Shown one piece after another: positions 27,113 to 36,452 of a stretch of DNA of 64,000 nucleotides (position 1 is its first letter; each line of letters starts with the position of its first letter). The stretch spans positions 2,391,001 through 2,455,000 of the forward strand of contig NZ_CP040753.1 of assembly GCF_006064855.1 (NCBI RefSeq). The letters are read 5' to 3'. The position numbers and the translations under genes were made by a program. The DNA comes from Sulfitobacter sp. BSw21498. GTDB lineage: Bacteria > Pseudomonadota > Alphaproteobacteria > Rhodobacterales > Rhodobacteraceae. The notes beneath the pieces were generated by a model, which was not told where the DNA came from, searched no databases, and saw nothing but the letters and a program-made list of their open reading frames with translations.

Positions 27113-27341
27113 CAGGAGTCACTCCGACAGGGTTGCCGTCGCCGTCCAGCGTGATCTGCGCAACTTTCTCTTCCGCTTCCTTGAGCTTGGTTTCGCAGCG
27201 TTTCTTGAGCTTGGCACCGCGTTCGTACAGCGAAATGCTTTCGTCCAGCGCCACATCGCCCCGCTCTAGCTGGCCCAGAACCTTTTCCAGTTCCGCCATC
27301 GCCGCCTCAAAGCTCATCTCTTCTACCGGAGTATCTGTCAT
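27099..27341 (-). CDS. xseB: Exodeoxyribonuclease VII small subunit
   Basis: 80-residue small subunit of ExoVII, which degrades single-stranded DNA with XseA. The family core SFEAAMAELEKVLGQLERG followed by a coiled-coil segment (SLYERGAKLKKRCETKLKEAEEK) is clear. Start ATG 27341; ATG 27356 in the same frame would add five residues. First gene of the xseB-ispA-dxs operon, an arrangement widespread in proteobacteria. The large subunit is not in this window. Confidence 0.93.
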   Translation of the reverse strand: MTDTPVEEMSFEAAMAELEKVLGQLERGDVALDESISLYERGAKLKKRCETKLKEAEEKVAQITLDGDGNPVGVTPVDGV

Positions 27342-27478
27342 TGCCGTGAATCCCATCAATCAAACTTGGCCCAAACATAGCCCGCCCGCGCTTTGGCTTC
27401 CAGTGACCGTGCCGATTTATTGGGCGCAAATTCTCTTGCGCCAATTTTGCGGATCAAACCCCCTGCAGCTTGGGGGCG

Positions 27479-28180
27479 TCAGTCGGGTGCCAGCATATAG
27501 CCCGCGCCGCGTACGGTTTGCAGATAGCGGGGCTGTTTGGGGTTATCTTCGATTTTGCGGCGCAGACGCGTGATCTGCACATCAACCGCGCGTTCCTGCG
27601 CCTGCCCGCGGTCGCGGCCTAGTTCTTCGACCAGTTTGGACCGGCTGAGCGCCGCCCCCGGCTGGGCGGCAAAAATCCGCATCAGCTGGATTTCGGTGGC
27701 GGTCAATCGCACCAGATCGTCGCCCTGCCACAGCTCGCCGCGTTCGATATCATAGCGGATCGCGCCCATCGACAGGACCTTGGGCGCTGCATCTGCGACG
27801 CGGGTGTCCGGCATACGGCGCAGGATCGCGTTGATCCGCAGCAGCAGCTCCTTGGGTTCAAACGGTTTGGCAAGGTAATCATCCGCCCCTGCTTCCAGCC
27901 CGTCGATGCGGTTTTCCGTCTCGCCCTTGGCGGTCAGCAGCAGGATTGGCGTTTGCATGGTTTCGCGCAGACCACGGGTCAGGCTCAGCCCGTCCTCGCC
28001 CGGCATCATCACATCCAACACGATCAGATCAAAATCCAACCCCGCCAGAATGCGCCGTGCATGGGCCGCGTCGCGGGCCGTGGTCACCAGAAAGCCATGC
28101 CGCATCAGAAACTTTTGCAACAAGGACCGGATACGTTCGTCATCATCGACGATCAGCAGGTGCGCATCTGCCTCTTTCAT
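27479..28180 (-). CDS. petR: OmpR/PhoB-type response regulator (PetR-like)
   Basis: Two-domain response regulator, 233 residues. Receiver domain with acidic DDDE, phospho-acceptor aspartate in LIVLDVMMPGEDG and conserved K in LAKPFEP; C-terminal winged helix with VRLTATEIQLMRIFAAQPG and RGAGYMLAP. It overlaps the upstream MarR-type gene by 4 nt (ATGA). In Rhodobacter capsulatus the petP-petR pair sits upstream of fbcFBC and petR is needed for growth; here the same pair lies about 5.5 kb from the bc1 operon on the same strand. Assignment by architecture and neighbour; no sensor kinase is adjacent. Confidence 0.85.
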   Translation of the reverse strand: MKEADAHLLIVDDDERIRSLLQKFLMRHGFLVTTARDAAHARRILAGLDFDLIVLDVMMPGEDGLSLTRGLRETMQTPILLLTAKGETENRIDGLEAGADDYLAKPFEPKELLLRINAILRRMPDTRVADAAPKVLSMGAIRYDIERGELWQGDDLVRLTATEIQLMRIFAAQPGAALSRSKLVEELGRDRGQAQERAVDVQITRLRRKIEDNPKQPRYLQTVRGAGYMLAPD

Positions 28181-28689
28181 GCGCCATTCTCCTTTAGGCG
28201 CGTGTAGCTGTGGTGCATTTCAGGGTCCATCATCGCCTCCAGCACGGTGCGGAAACCCGCAACCGCTTCTGGTCCGGCATCGCGGAACGCGCTGCGCATC
28301 CGCATCCGTTGTGCATCAGACAATGTCTGTTCGAGCGCGCGCCCTGCGTCGGTCAGATACAAATGCCGCTCCCGCTTGTCGGTTTTTCCCACTTGGCTTT
28401 TGACAAGACCATCGGCGATCAACGTGCGCAAGACACGATTAAGGGATTGTTTTGTAACACCCAAAATCCCCAGCAGGTTGTTCACCGTCGTGCCCGGTGC
28501 ACGGTTGATAAAGTGGATTGCACGGTGGTGTGCGCGACCATAGGCCATGTCCACCAGTATCTTGTCGGGGTCGGCCGTGAAACCACGGTAGGCAAAGAAC
28601 ATCGCCTCGATCCCCTGACGCAGCTGTTCATCCGTTAGGAATAGCAGGTTCTCGCCCGTGTGTGATGATGGGCCGCGTCCGTCCGCCAT
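28177..28689 (-). CDS. petP: MarR-family regulator (PetP-like)
   Basis: 170-residue MarR-type winged-helix regulator: helix IHFINRAPGTTVNNLLGILGVTKQSLNRVLRTL carries the recognition helix, followed by the wing KTDKRERHLYLTDAG. ATG 28689 has GGGAGA upstream; an ATG eight codons earlier lacks it. It is cotranscribed with the PetR-like regulator through an ATGA overlap. PetP-PetR are the regulators found with fbcFBC in Rhodobacter. The divergent region contains a TTGAC/GTCAA palindrome that could be its operator. Confidence 0.85.
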   Translation of the reverse strand: MADGRGPSSHTGENLLFLTDEQLRQGIEAMFFAYRGFTADPDKILVDMAYGRAHHRAIHFINRAPGTTVNNLLGILGVTKQSLNRVLRTLIADGLVKSQVGKTDKRERHLYLTDAGRALEQTLSDAQRMRMRSAFRDAGPEAVAGFRTVLEAMMDPEMHHSYTRLKENGA

Positions 28690-28731
28690 TGTCGTCTCCC
28701 GTTGCTGCGCCAAGAGCTTACGTCAGCGTTG

Positions 28732-28760
28732 TTGACTTTCCAAGTGTCAAAGGCTATCGA
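28732..28760 (+). promoter_or_regulatory. Sigma70-type promoter and palindrome in the petP/ilvE divergent region
   Basis: TTGACT (28732-28737), 17-bp spacer, TATCGA (28755-28760) points toward ilvE, about 85 bp before its start. The -35 box is part of an imperfect palindrome TTGACTTTCCAAGTGTCAA (28732-28750) that also yields a TTGACA on the other strand. A MarR-type protein such as the adjacent PetP could bind here. Inference only. Confidence 0.5.
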
Positions 28761-28849
28761 ATCCCATGTTTTGCGTAATTATATGTCTGCACGCAGCGGG
28801 TTTGACGCAATTTTCATAAACCCCAAGGTGCTTTGAGGAAGGATACATC

Positions 28850-29719
28850 ATGGACGGCGCATATGACGATCGCGACGGCAAAATCTGGTTGGACGGCAAA
28901 ATGGTCGATTGGCGCGAGGCCAATGTCCATATTCTGACCCATGCCATGCACTATGCGTCATCGGTGTTCGAAGGCGAACGCTGCTACAACGGCAAGATTT
29001 TCAAAAGCCGCGAACACTCTGAACGGCTGCGGAAATCGGCAGAGTACCTCGATTTTGAAATCCCCTATTCCGTCGATGAAATCGAGACCGCGAAATACGA
29101 AATGCTCAAGGCGAACGGCTGGACCGACGCCTATGTCCGCGCAGTCGCATGGCGCGGCGCGGGACCTGATATGGGTGTTTCGGCGGCGCGCAACCCTGTG
29201 CGGCTGGCCATCGCCGGCTGGGAATGGGGCAACTATTATGGCGACGCCAAGATGCAGGGTGCCAAGCTCGACATCTCCAAATGGAAACGCCCCTCGCCCG
29301 AGACGATCCCCGTGCACGCCAAAGCGGCTGGTCTGTATATGATCTGCACCACCTCCAAACACGCGGCAGAGGCCAAGGGTTGTTCTGACGCGCTGTTCAT
29401 GGATTACCGCGGCTATGTGGCCGAAGCGACCGGCGCGAACATCTTTTTCGTAAAGGACGGCGAAGTGCACACGCCGCTGGCCGATTGCTTCCTCAACGGG
29501 CTGACACGTCAGACCGTGATCGGGATGCTCAAAGACAAGGGCCTGACCGTGCACGAACGCCACATCATGCCCGAAGAGCTGGAAGGCTTTGAACAGTGCT
29601 GGCTGACCGGCACCGCAGCCGAAGTCACGCCCGTCGGCCAGATCGGCGACTACACCTTCGAGGTCGGCGCGCTGACCCGCGAGATTTCGGAAGACTACGA
29701 AAAGCTCGTCCGGGCCTGA
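28850..29719 (+). CDS. ilvE: Branched-chain amino acid aminotransferase
   Basis: Class IV PLP aminotransferase making leucine, isoleucine and valine from their 2-keto acids with glutamate. 289 residues. K158 in ETIPVHAKAAGLYMI is the likely PLP lysine; DYRGYVAEATGANIFFV and ADCFLNGLTRQTVIG are class IV signatures. An AGGAAGGA-type ribosome binding site precedes the ATG. It is monocistronic, ending at a bidirectional terminator. D-alanine transaminase and ADC lyase share the fold, but length and motifs favour IlvE. Confidence 0.93.
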   Translation: MDGAYDDRDGKIWLDGKMVDWREANVHILTHAMHYASSVFEGERCYNGKIFKSREHSERLRKSAEYLDFEIPYSVDEIETAKYEMLKANGWTDAYVRAVAWRGAGPDMGVSAARNPVRLAIAGWEWGNYYGDAKMQGAKLDISKWKRPSPETIPVHAKAAGLYMICTTSKHAAEAKGCSDALFMDYRGYVAEATGANIFFVKDGEVHTPLADCFLNGLTRQTVIGMLKDKGLTVHERHIMPEELEGFEQCWLTGTAAEVTPVGQIGDYTFEVGALTREISEDYEKLVRA

Positions 29720-29735
29720 ACCGGCCCGCATACGC

Positions 29736-29770
29736 AAAACGGCGCGAGGGTTCAGCCCCCGCGCCGTTTT
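29736..29770. terminator. Bidirectional terminator between ilvE and cyclase gene
   Basis: AAAACGGCGCG and CGCGCCGTTTT arms around GAGGG...CCCCC, with A/T ends on both sides. It ends ilvE and the convergent cyclase gene. Confidence 0.9.
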
Positions 29771-29800
29771 CATTTACGCGATGCGCGTGATCCTAGCGGG

Positions 29801-30748
29801 TCAGTAAAGCGCGACCGGATTGATCATTGCTTGCACCGTGCCTTTGATCAGCGGCTGTCCCAGCACGAACATGAACTCTTGCACCCCTTCAGCGACCAAG
29901 GGGCCCGTGTTCATGGTTTCCAGAATATAGATGCCATTGTCCTTGAGCAGCGTGACGTGACCATAGAACACCTTGTCACCCTCTTTCGGCGGAATGGACT
30001 CTAGGCCCCACGTGTCTGCGCCCACGGCCATCGGATTCATCGCTGCGACAAAAACCGCGCCTTCGTTATTCAGCCCCGGTTCGGTCGACCCCCACGCGCT
30101 TGGGTCGCTTTCCATCATGCCATCGGTCCAACCGGTGTGAAACAGAACGATATCGCCTTCGTTCACGGTGACCTGTTGCGCTTCCATCGCGGCGGTGATC
30201 TCTGCCTCGCCGAAATGCTCTCCGGCGGCCAGCACGTCCTTGCCCATATGCTTGGCCATATCAATGATCACAGCGCGCCCGACCAAGGGCGGCACAGCGT
30301 GGGTCCCCAATTTTGTCAGGCCGCTGATTGCCGAGATCTCCTTTTCGTCCAGACAGTTATAGTACATCCCGTTTTCCCCGAGATGCCCCAGCCCGTCCAG
30401 CTGCGACCCGATTCCGATCCAGGTTTGCAGCAAGTCGTCATTATAGTTGCCTTCATAGCCAAAGGACGACAGTTTTTGCCCACCGTGCTGGTTGGGCTGA
30501 ACGATTTGCAGGTTCAAAGACCGCGGCGGAAAGGCAGGGGTGTCCGGCCCGATCACGATCCCCAGCGGCATGGATTTGCCTTGTTTGATCAGTTTGGCCG
30601 CCTCTAGCGTGCGGGCGTCGCTGATCAGGTTGGCCGATCCCAATTGATCCTCTGCCCCCCATTGCGACGGGGCGCAGTCTTGCGCCCATGCGGCAGTTGC
30701 CCCGAAACCAATGGATACGGCAGTAGCAATAATCTTGGTTAATTTCAT
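29801..30748 (-). CDS. Secreted cyclase-family (kynurenine-formamidase-like) protein
   Basis: 315-residue member of the metal-dependent cyclase family (PF04199-like), which hydrolyses amide or lactone bonds in diverse substrates. Signal peptide at residues 1-22 (KIIATAVSIGFGATAAWA) indicates periplasmic export. The usual HxGTxxD...H metal motif appears as GIGSQLDGLGHLGE, so the first His is replaced by Gly, a variant I believe other cyclases also have. ATG 30748 follows a GGAGGGAA site. Transcribed alone, ending at a terminator shared with ilvE. Substrate unknown. Confidence 0.85.
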   Translation of the reverse strand: MKLTKIIATAVSIGFGATAAWAQDCAPSQWGAEDQLGSANLISDARTLEAAKLIKQGKSMPLGIVIGPDTPAFPPRSLNLQIVQPNQHGGQKLSSFGYEGNYNDDLLQTWIGIGSQLDGLGHLGENGMYYNCLDEKEISAISGLTKLGTHAVPPLVGRAVIIDMAKHMGKDVLAAGEHFGEAEITAAMEAQQVTVNEGDIVLFHTGWTDGMMESDPSAWGSTEPGLNNEGAVFVAAMNPMAVGADTWGLESIPPKEGDKVFYGHVTLLKDNGIYILETMNTGPLVAEGVQEFMFVLGQPLIKGTVQAMINPVALY

Positions 30749-30858
30749 GTTTCCCTCCCAGAAAGCAGGGCGCGGAACACTCAGGAGACCTGCGATTCCA
30801 CACCCTAGAGGGTCAGGCTAGCACGAATTGCAATCCTGACACGCATTTTCGCGTGCTG

Positions 30859-31836
30859 TCAGCTTGGGGTTCCTTGGGGGGTGCTGCTCGCCTTGGACTT
30901 GGACCGGTCCAGCCCCAATTGCCGTTCCCGCCAGATGATCGCGGCACCGCCCGCAATGACCAGACCGGCCCCGATCAGGATCGCAGGTGTCGGGATTTCG
31001 CTGAACAACACCCAGCCGATCAGCACCGCGAAAATCATCGAGGCATAGTCGAATGGGGCCAGCATCGACACTGGCCCATAGCGATATGACGCGGTGATCA
31101 TGATCTGCGACACCCCGCCGATCATGCCCGACAGGATCAACAACGCCGAGACCGGCCAACCGGGATTAACCCACCAAAGCGGCTCCCAGTTGATCACCAT
31201 CCCTGCGGGCAGGGTAAAGAACGAAAGGCAGGTCGCGGTGAGTGAAAAGTAGAACACGATGGCCGCCGTGCTGTCGGTTTGCACCAGACGGCGCACGTGG
31301 ATCTGGACAAGCGCACGCATGATCGACGCAGCCACCACCATAATCGCGCCCATCATCGCCAGTTGCGACACGCTATCCTCCTCCACGGTGAAGCGGGGGT
31401 ACAGAACGATCAACACCCCGATCAACCCGATCGCGACAGCGGACAGGCGGAACACACGCACCTGTTCGCCCAAGAATATCGCGGCAAAGATCACGGTGAA
31501 CAGCGGCGTGGCATAGCCGATAGCCGTCACCTCTGGCAGGGGCAGCAGGCTTAGCCCCGCAAAGGTCAGCGCCATCGCCGTTGTCCCGAAGATACCGCGC
31601 CAGACGTGCCCCATCAGGTTGCTTGGCTTTAACCCGTCGCGCAGGTCACCGCGTTGCCACAGCCATAGGATGATCATCGGAAAGGCAAAAAACGACCGGT
31701 AGAACACGGCTTGGGCGGCGGGCACGGTGTCCGTCGCGATCTTGATGAGGGCTGCCATGACCGAGAACAGAAAGACCGCCCCCAGTTTAAGGGCGATGGC
31801 CCGGCCGGGGCGGTGCTCTGTCGTGGTGCTTTGCAT
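30859..31836 (-). CDS. EamA-family (DMT) transporter
   Basis: 325 residues with ten hydrophobic segments in two EamA repeats (the second begins around residue 165). The first repeat shows KLGAVFLFSVMAALIKIATD; the motif LPLPEVTAIGYATPLFTVIFAA is typical of metabolite exporters of the drug/metabolite transporter superfamily. The soluble C-terminus is basic. Neighbours (secreted cyclase, aroC) do not reveal the substrate; RhaT- or YdcZ-type roles cannot be told apart. Confidence 0.85.
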   Translation of the reverse strand: MQSTTTEHRPGRAIALKLGAVFLFSVMAALIKIATDTVPAAQAVFYRSFFAFPMIILWLWQRGDLRDGLKPSNLMGHVWRGIFGTTAMALTFAGLSLLPLPEVTAIGYATPLFTVIFAAIFLGEQVRVFRLSAVAIGLIGVLIVLYPRFTVEEDSVSQLAMMGAIMVVAASIMRALVQIHVRRLVQTDSTAAIVFYFSLTATCLSFFTLPAGMVINWEPLWWVNPGWPVSALLILSGMIGGVSQIMITASYRYGPVSMLAPFDYASMIFAVLIGWVLFSEIPTPAILIGAGLVIAGGAAIIWRERQLGLDRSKSKASSTPQGTPS

Positions 31837-31937
31837 GGCGAATACTTGCGCCTGTGCGTTTCAAGTTGCAAGACCCGGCGTCAACCTGCGCGTGTTATTC
31901 CCACCCATGTGCGGAAAATCCGAGCGTCCTGTGCGAC

Positions 31938-33038
31938 TTAGCCGATGACGCCCTGATTTTCGCCGACCTGACCGCGATGCAGCAGCATATGATCCAGCAG
32001 CACACAGGCCATCATCGCCTCGCCCACGGGCACGGCGCGGATACCAACGCACGGATCGTGGCGACCCTTGGTGATGATCTCTGTGTCTTCGCCAGATTTG
32101 GTGATCGTTTTGCGGGTGGTCAGGATGCTCGACGTCGGTTTGACCGCGAAACGCAGCACGATATCTTGGCCGGTGCTGATGCCGCCCAGAATACCGCCCG
32201 CATGGTTCGACGAATAGACAGGGCCGTCGGCACCCATGCTGATCTCGTCTGCGTTCAACTCTCCGGTCAGCATGGCGGCGGACATGCCTTCGCCGATCTC
32301 GACGCCTTTGACGGCGTTGATGCTCATCATCGCTGCGGCCAGATCGGTGTCGAGCTTGCCATAGACCGGCGCGCCAAGGCCCGCGGGCACGCCGCGTGCC
32401 GTTATCTCGATGATCGCGCCAACGGACGATCCTGACTTGCGCAGACCGTCCAGATACGCGGCCCAGTCGTCAGCCGCTTTGGCGTCGGGCACCCAGAAGG
32501 GGTTCTGTTCAATCTGGTCCCAATCAAACGTATCTCGGTCGATTTTATGCGGGCCCATCTGCACCATGTAACCGGTGATCTGCACTTTCGGGGCAATCGC
32601 CTTGATCGCCTCGCGGGCGAGGCCGCCTGCGGCCACACGCGACGCGGTTTCACGTGCCGATGACCGCCCGCCGCCGCGATAATCGCGGATGCCGTATTTC
32701 TGGAAATACGTGATGTCGGCGTGACCGGGGCGGAACTTGTCTTTGATGTCGCCGTAGTCCTTGGACCGCTGGTCGGTGTTCTCGATCATCAGCTGGATCG
32801 GCGTGCCGGTGGTGACGCCTTCGAACACACCTGACAGGATCCGCACCTCGTCCGCTTCGCGGCGCTGCGTGGTGTATTTGTTCTGGCCGGGTTTGCGCTT
32901 GTCCATCCACTGCTGGATCATCTCTTCGGTGATCGTCACACCGGGGGGGCAGCCGTCAACCGTGGCCCCCAAAGCAGGCCCGTGGCTTTCGCCCCAGGTG
33001 GTCACGCGGAAAAGATGGCCAAAGCTGTTGATCGACAT
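31938..33038 (-). CDS. aroC: Chorismate synthase
   Basis: Last shikimate-pathway step: EPSP to chorismate, requiring reduced FMN. 366 residues. N-terminal signature [18 protein letters not shown], then [40 protein letters not shown] core (read piecewise), and the C-terminal [20 protein letters not shown] 33038 has an AAAGGAG site; the extra 15 in-frame codons upstream lack one. It diverges from the thi cluster, whose TPP riboswitch starts about 100 bp away. Confidence 0.98.
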   Translation of the reverse strand: MSINSFGHLFRVTTWGESHGPALGATVDGCPPGVTITEEMIQQWMDKRKPGQNKYTTQRREADEVRILSGVFEGVTTGTPIQLMIENTDQRSKDYGDIKDKFRPGHADITYFQKYGIRDYRGGGRSSARETASRVAAGGLAREAIKAIAPKVQITGYMVQMGPHKIDRDTFDWDQIEQNPFWVPDAKAADDWAAYLDGLRKSGSSVGAIIEITARGVPAGLGAPVYGKLDTDLAAAMMSINAVKGVEIGEGMSAAMLTGELNADEISMGADGPVYSSNHAGGILGGISTGQDIVLRFAVKPTSSILTTRKTITKSGEDTEIITKGRHDPCVGIRAVPVGEAMMACVLLDHMLLHRGQVGENQGVIG

Positions 33039-33134
33039 GGGATGTGCTCCTTTGGCGGTGATCCTTAACGGGGGCAGGACCATGCCTCAAGGGGTTTCAC
33101 CTTGCGCGTGGGCCACAGGCGTTCTACCGATAAG

Positions 33135-33216
33135 GCACCTCGGGGGGCCAATAGGCTGAGATGTGCGCGCACGGACCCGTTGAACCTGAACCGGTTAACA
33201 CCGGCGGAGGGAAGGT
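33135..33216 (+). promoter_or_regulatory. TPP (THI-box) riboswitch
   Basis: Conserved core readable from about 33137: ACCTCGGGGGGCC, GGCTGAGA, ACCCGTTGAACCTGAACCGG, GTTAACACCGGCGGAGGGAA. It lies 48 nt before the thiB ATG, whose GGAGG could be sequestered on TPP binding. Regulates thiamine uptake by thiBPQ. The bulge and loop lengths are typical. Confidence 0.96.
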
Positions 33217-33263
33217 CTGGACACACCTCCAACGCTTTCTGACGCCGCATTTTGGAGGATGCC

Positions 33264-34241
33264 ATGAAGTATCTTACACTTGCTGCCACCACACTTTTCG
33301 CCACCTCGGCGCTGGCCGAGACGCCTGAACTGGTGGTCTATACCTACGATAGCTTTGTCGCCGAATGGGGCCCCGGCCCGGTGATCGAAGCTGCCTTTGA
33401 AGCAGAGTGTGCCTGTGATCTGAAATTCGTCGGCATGGGCGATGGCGCGGCGCTGCTGGCGCGGCTCAAGCTGGAAGGCGCGCGTTCTGACGCCGATCTG
33501 GTACTGGGGCTTGATACCAGCCTGATCGCGGCGGCCAAGGAAACAGGGTTGTTCGCGACTGCCACAGTTGATGCGGATTACGACCTGCCCGTCACATGGG
33601 AGGACGACAGCTTTGCCCCCTACGACTGGGGCTATTTTGCCTTTGTCCATAACGCCGATCTGACACCGCCTGCGAACTTTCGCGCGCTGGCCGACAGTGA
33701 CCTCAAAATCGTGATCCAAGACCCGCGGTCCTCTACCCCCGGTCTGGGTCTGCTGATGTGGGTCAAGGAGGCTTACGGCGACGAGGCCCCCGCGATCTGG
33801 GAAGGTTTGGCGGATAACGTCGTGACCGTGACCAAAGGCTGGTCCGAAGCCTACGGCCTGTTCCTTGAAGGCGAGGCCGACATGGTGCTGAGCTATACCA
33901 CGTCCCCCGCCTACCACCTGATCGCCGAAGAAGACGCGACCAAAGCCGCCGCCGCTTTTGACGAAGGGCACTACATGCAAATCGAAGTCGTCGGCAAACT
34001 GGCGGGCACCGACCAGCCCGCGCTGGCCGATCAATTCATGCAGTTCATGGTATCTGACGCCGCGCAATCTGTGCTGCCCACGACCAACTGGATGTACCCC
34101 GCCGTTACGCCCCAAGGGGGTCTGCCAGAGGGTTTCGACCAGTTGATCCAGCCGGGCAAGGCGCTGTTGATCCCGAACGATGACGTGCCCGCCCTGCGCG
34201 AGGAAGCATTGGCCGAATGGCTTTCCGCTCTCTCGCAATAA
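33264..34241 (+). CDS. thiB: Thiamine ABC transporter substrate-binding protein
   Basis: Periplasmic binding protein for thiamine and its phosphates. 325 residues, with signal peptide ending SALA at about residue 17. Family blocks VYTYDSFVAEWGPG near the N-terminus, YDWGYFAFVHN and YTTSPAYHLIAEE match ThiB. ATG 33264 follows GGAGG; an earlier TTG would add four residues. Controlled by the TPP riboswitch directly upstream, and its 3' end overlaps thiP by 25 nt. Confidence 0.95.
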   Translation: MKYLTLAATTLFATSALAETPELVVYTYDSFVAEWGPGPVIEAAFEAECACDLKFVGMGDGAALLARLKLEGARSDADLVLGLDTSLIAAAKETGLFATATVDADYDLPVTWEDDSFAPYDWGYFAFVHNADLTPPANFRALADSDLKIVIQDPRSSTPGLGLLMWVKEAYGDEAPAIWEGLADNVVTVTKGWSEAYGLFLEGEADMVLSYTTSPAYHLIAEEDATKAAAAFDEGHYMQIEVVGKLAGTDQPALADQFMQFMVSDAAQSVLPTTNWMYPAVTPQGGLPEGFDQLIQPGKALLIPNDDVPALREEALAEWLSALSQ

Positions 34242-35773
34242 GCACCAAGTCCGGCATCAGCGCCGCCCTTTTTGTGGCGGCGCTGATCCTTGTTGCGGTA
34301 GTGGCCGTGCTGTGGCGGGCCGAGTTCGGCAGCGGGCTTGGCCCCGCCGATTGGGCCGCGATCCGGTTTACCGTGCTACAAGCCGTGCTTTCTGCGCTGC
34401 TTTCTACCGCGCTGGCGATCCCTGTGGCCCGTGCGCTGGCGCGGCGGCGCTTTGTCGGGCGCGGGCTGCTGGTGACGCTGCTTGGGGCGCCGTTTATCCT
34501 GCCGGTGATCGTCGCCGTGCTGGGGGTGCTTGCGGTGTTTGGCCGCGCGGGCTGGCTGAATGCGGGTCTGGCGCTGGTCGGACTGTCCGGCATCTCTATC
34601 TACGGGCTGCACGGAGTCGTGCTGGCACATGTCTTCTTTAACCTGCCACTGGCAACGCGACTGCTGTTGCAGGCGTGGCAAACCGTGCCCGCTGAACGTT
34701 TCCGGCTGGCAGCGCAGCTTGACCTTACCCCCCGCGCCGTGTTCCGCAGCATTGAACTGCCCCTGCTCCGCCAGATCCTGCCCGGCACAGCGGCGTTGAT
34801 CTTTGTGATCTGCCTGACCAGTTTTGCCGTGGCCCTGACACTGGGCGGCGGCCCCCGTGCCACCACGATCGAGCTGGCAATCTATCAAGCGTTCCGTTTC
34901 GACTTTGACCTGAACCGCGCGGCACTGCTGTCGCTGGTGCAGCTTGGCCTTGCCGGTAGCACAGCGGCGCTGGCGTTGTGGATCATCCCCGCCATCAGTC
35001 TGGGGGGCGGGCAGGACCGCCCGCTACAACGGTGGGATGCACGCGGCGGGCTGCAACGGGGGCTGGATGCGCTGTTCATCACACTGGCGGCGGGGTTTTT
35101 GTTGTTGCCACTGGCCTCGGTCGTGCTGCGCGGGGTAATCGGTCTGCCGCAGATGCCTGTCAGCGTATGGCAGGCAGCGGGAACCTCTGTCACCGTGGCG
35201 TTGATCAGCGTGGGGGTGTTGCTGGTGCTTGCCCTGCCCCTCGCGGGCTGGATTGCAACCCGCGCCCGCGGCGGCATAGAGGCAGTGGGCCTGTTGGGTC
35301 TTGCCGCATCGCCGCTGATGATCGGCACCGGCTGGTTCATTCTGATCAACCCTGTCGCCAGCCCTTTTGCGCTGGCCTTGCCCGTGACGGCGCTGGTCAA
35401 TGCGCTGATGGCCCTGCCCTTTGCGCTACGAATTCTGGTGCCCCGCCTGCGCGACACGGTTCAGGTTTACGGCAGGCAGGCGCAAATGTTGGGGCTGCGC
35501 GGTTGGCCGCTTTGGCGTTGGCTGATCTTGCCACGGCTGCGCCCGCAGATCGGGTTTGCCGCAGGGTTGACCGGTGCGCTGTCGATGGGCGATCTGGGGG
35601 TCATCGCCTTATTCGCTGACCCTGACAGTGCGACCCTGCCGCTACAAATGTACCGGCTGATGGGGGCCTACCGGATGGAGGCCGCCGCCGGTGCGGCACT
35701 GATCCTGTTGGCGTTATCGCTGGGGATTTTCTGGATATTCGACAAGGGAGGGCGCTGGCATGCTGACGCTTGA
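34217..35773 (+). CDS. thiP: Thiamine ABC transporter permease (two fused BPD domains)
   Basis: 518-residue inner-membrane permease with twelve-or-so helices and two binding-protein-dependent permease domains: the EAA-like loop LAAQLDLTPRAVFRSIELPL in the first and RQAQMLGLRGWPLWRWLILPRL in the second. This fused ThiP architecture is typical. The ATG lies inside thiB, giving translational coupling, and thiQ overlaps the last 14 nt. Confidence 0.95.
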   Translation: MAFRSLAISTKSGISAALFVAALILVAVVAVLWRAEFGSGLGPADWAAIRFTVLQAVLSALLSTALAIPVARALARRRFVGRGLLVTLLGAPFILPVIVAVLGVLAVFGRAGWLNAGLALVGLSGISIYGLHGVVLAHVFFNLPLATRLLLQAWQTVPAERFRLAAQLDLTPRAVFRSIELPLLRQILPGTAALIFVICLTSFAVALTLGGGPRATTIELAIYQAFRFDFDLNRAALLSLVQLGLAGSTAALALWIIPAISLGGGQDRPLQRWDARGGLQRGLDALFITLAAGFLLLPLASVVLRGVIGLPQMPVSVWQAAGTSVTVALISVGVLLVLALPLAGWIATRARGGIEAVGLLGLAASPLMIGTGWFILINPVASPFALALPVTALVNALMALPFALRILVPRLRDTVQVYGRQAQMLGLRGWPLWRWLILPRLRPQIGFAAGLTGALSMGDLGVIALFADPDSATLPLQMYRLMGAYRMEAAAGAALILLALSLGIFWIFDKGGRWHADA

Positions 35774-36452
35774 GACCGCGCAGATTACCCAAGGCAGCTT
35801 TGCCTTGCACGCCGACCTGACCATTGCACCTGCGCAAACCTATGCGGTGATCGGCCCCTCGGGGGCGGGGAAATCGACACTGCTGGGGGCGCTTTGCGGA
35901 TTTATACCGTTGAGCAAGGGCAAGCTGCTCTGGCAGGGCGCGGACATCACCCACGCCGCCCCCGGCGCGCGACCCATGACGATGCTGTTTCAGGACAACA
36001 ACCTGTTCCCCCACCTCAGCGTCTTGCAGAATGTCGGCCTTGGCCTGCGCCCCGACCTGCGGCTGCGCAGCACCGAACAGTCCCGCGTAGAAGATGCGCT
36101 TGCGCGGGTCGGGCTGCAGGATATGGCAACACGCAAACCTGCGGAACTGTCGGGCGGGCAGCAAAGCCGTGTGGCGCTGGCGCGTGTGCTGGTACAGGCG
36201 CGCCCGCTGGTGTTACTGGATGAACCCTTTGCCGCACTGGGTCCTGCCCTGCGCAACGATATGCTTGATCTGGTGGCAGAGCTGGCCGCAGAAACCGGCG
36301 CAGCGCTGATCATGGTGACCCACGCCCCCGAAGACGTGCGCCGTATCGCGGATCAGGTGATCTTTGTCGAAAGCGGCACTGCGCAGGCACCGCAGCCCGC
36401 TGTAGCACTTATGGATAATCCGCCCGACGCGCTGCGTGCCTATCTTGGGTGA
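35760..36452 (+). CDS. thiQ: Thiamine ABC transporter ATPase
   Basis: ABC ATPase (230 residues) powering ThiBP. Walker A GPSGAGKST at 32-40, Q-loop MLFQDNNLFPHL, signature LSGGQQSRVALARVL, Walker B VLLDEPFAALG and switch His in MVTHAPEDV all intact. Short C-terminus, as in ThiQ. The ATG overlaps thiP. The stop abuts exoD convergently, with no intervening base, so the transcripts must be separated by overlap or read-through. Confidence 0.95.
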   Translation: MLTLETAQITQGSFALHADLTIAPAQTYAVIGPSGAGKSTLLGALCGFIPLSKGKLLWQGADITHAAPGARPMTMLFQDNNLFPHLSVLQNVGLGLRPDLRLRSTEQSRVEDALARVGLQDMATRKPAELSGGQQSRVALARVLVQARPLVLLDEPFAALGPALRNDMLDLVAELAAETGAALIMVTHAPEDVRRIADQVIFVESGTAQAPQPAVALMDNPPDALRAYLG

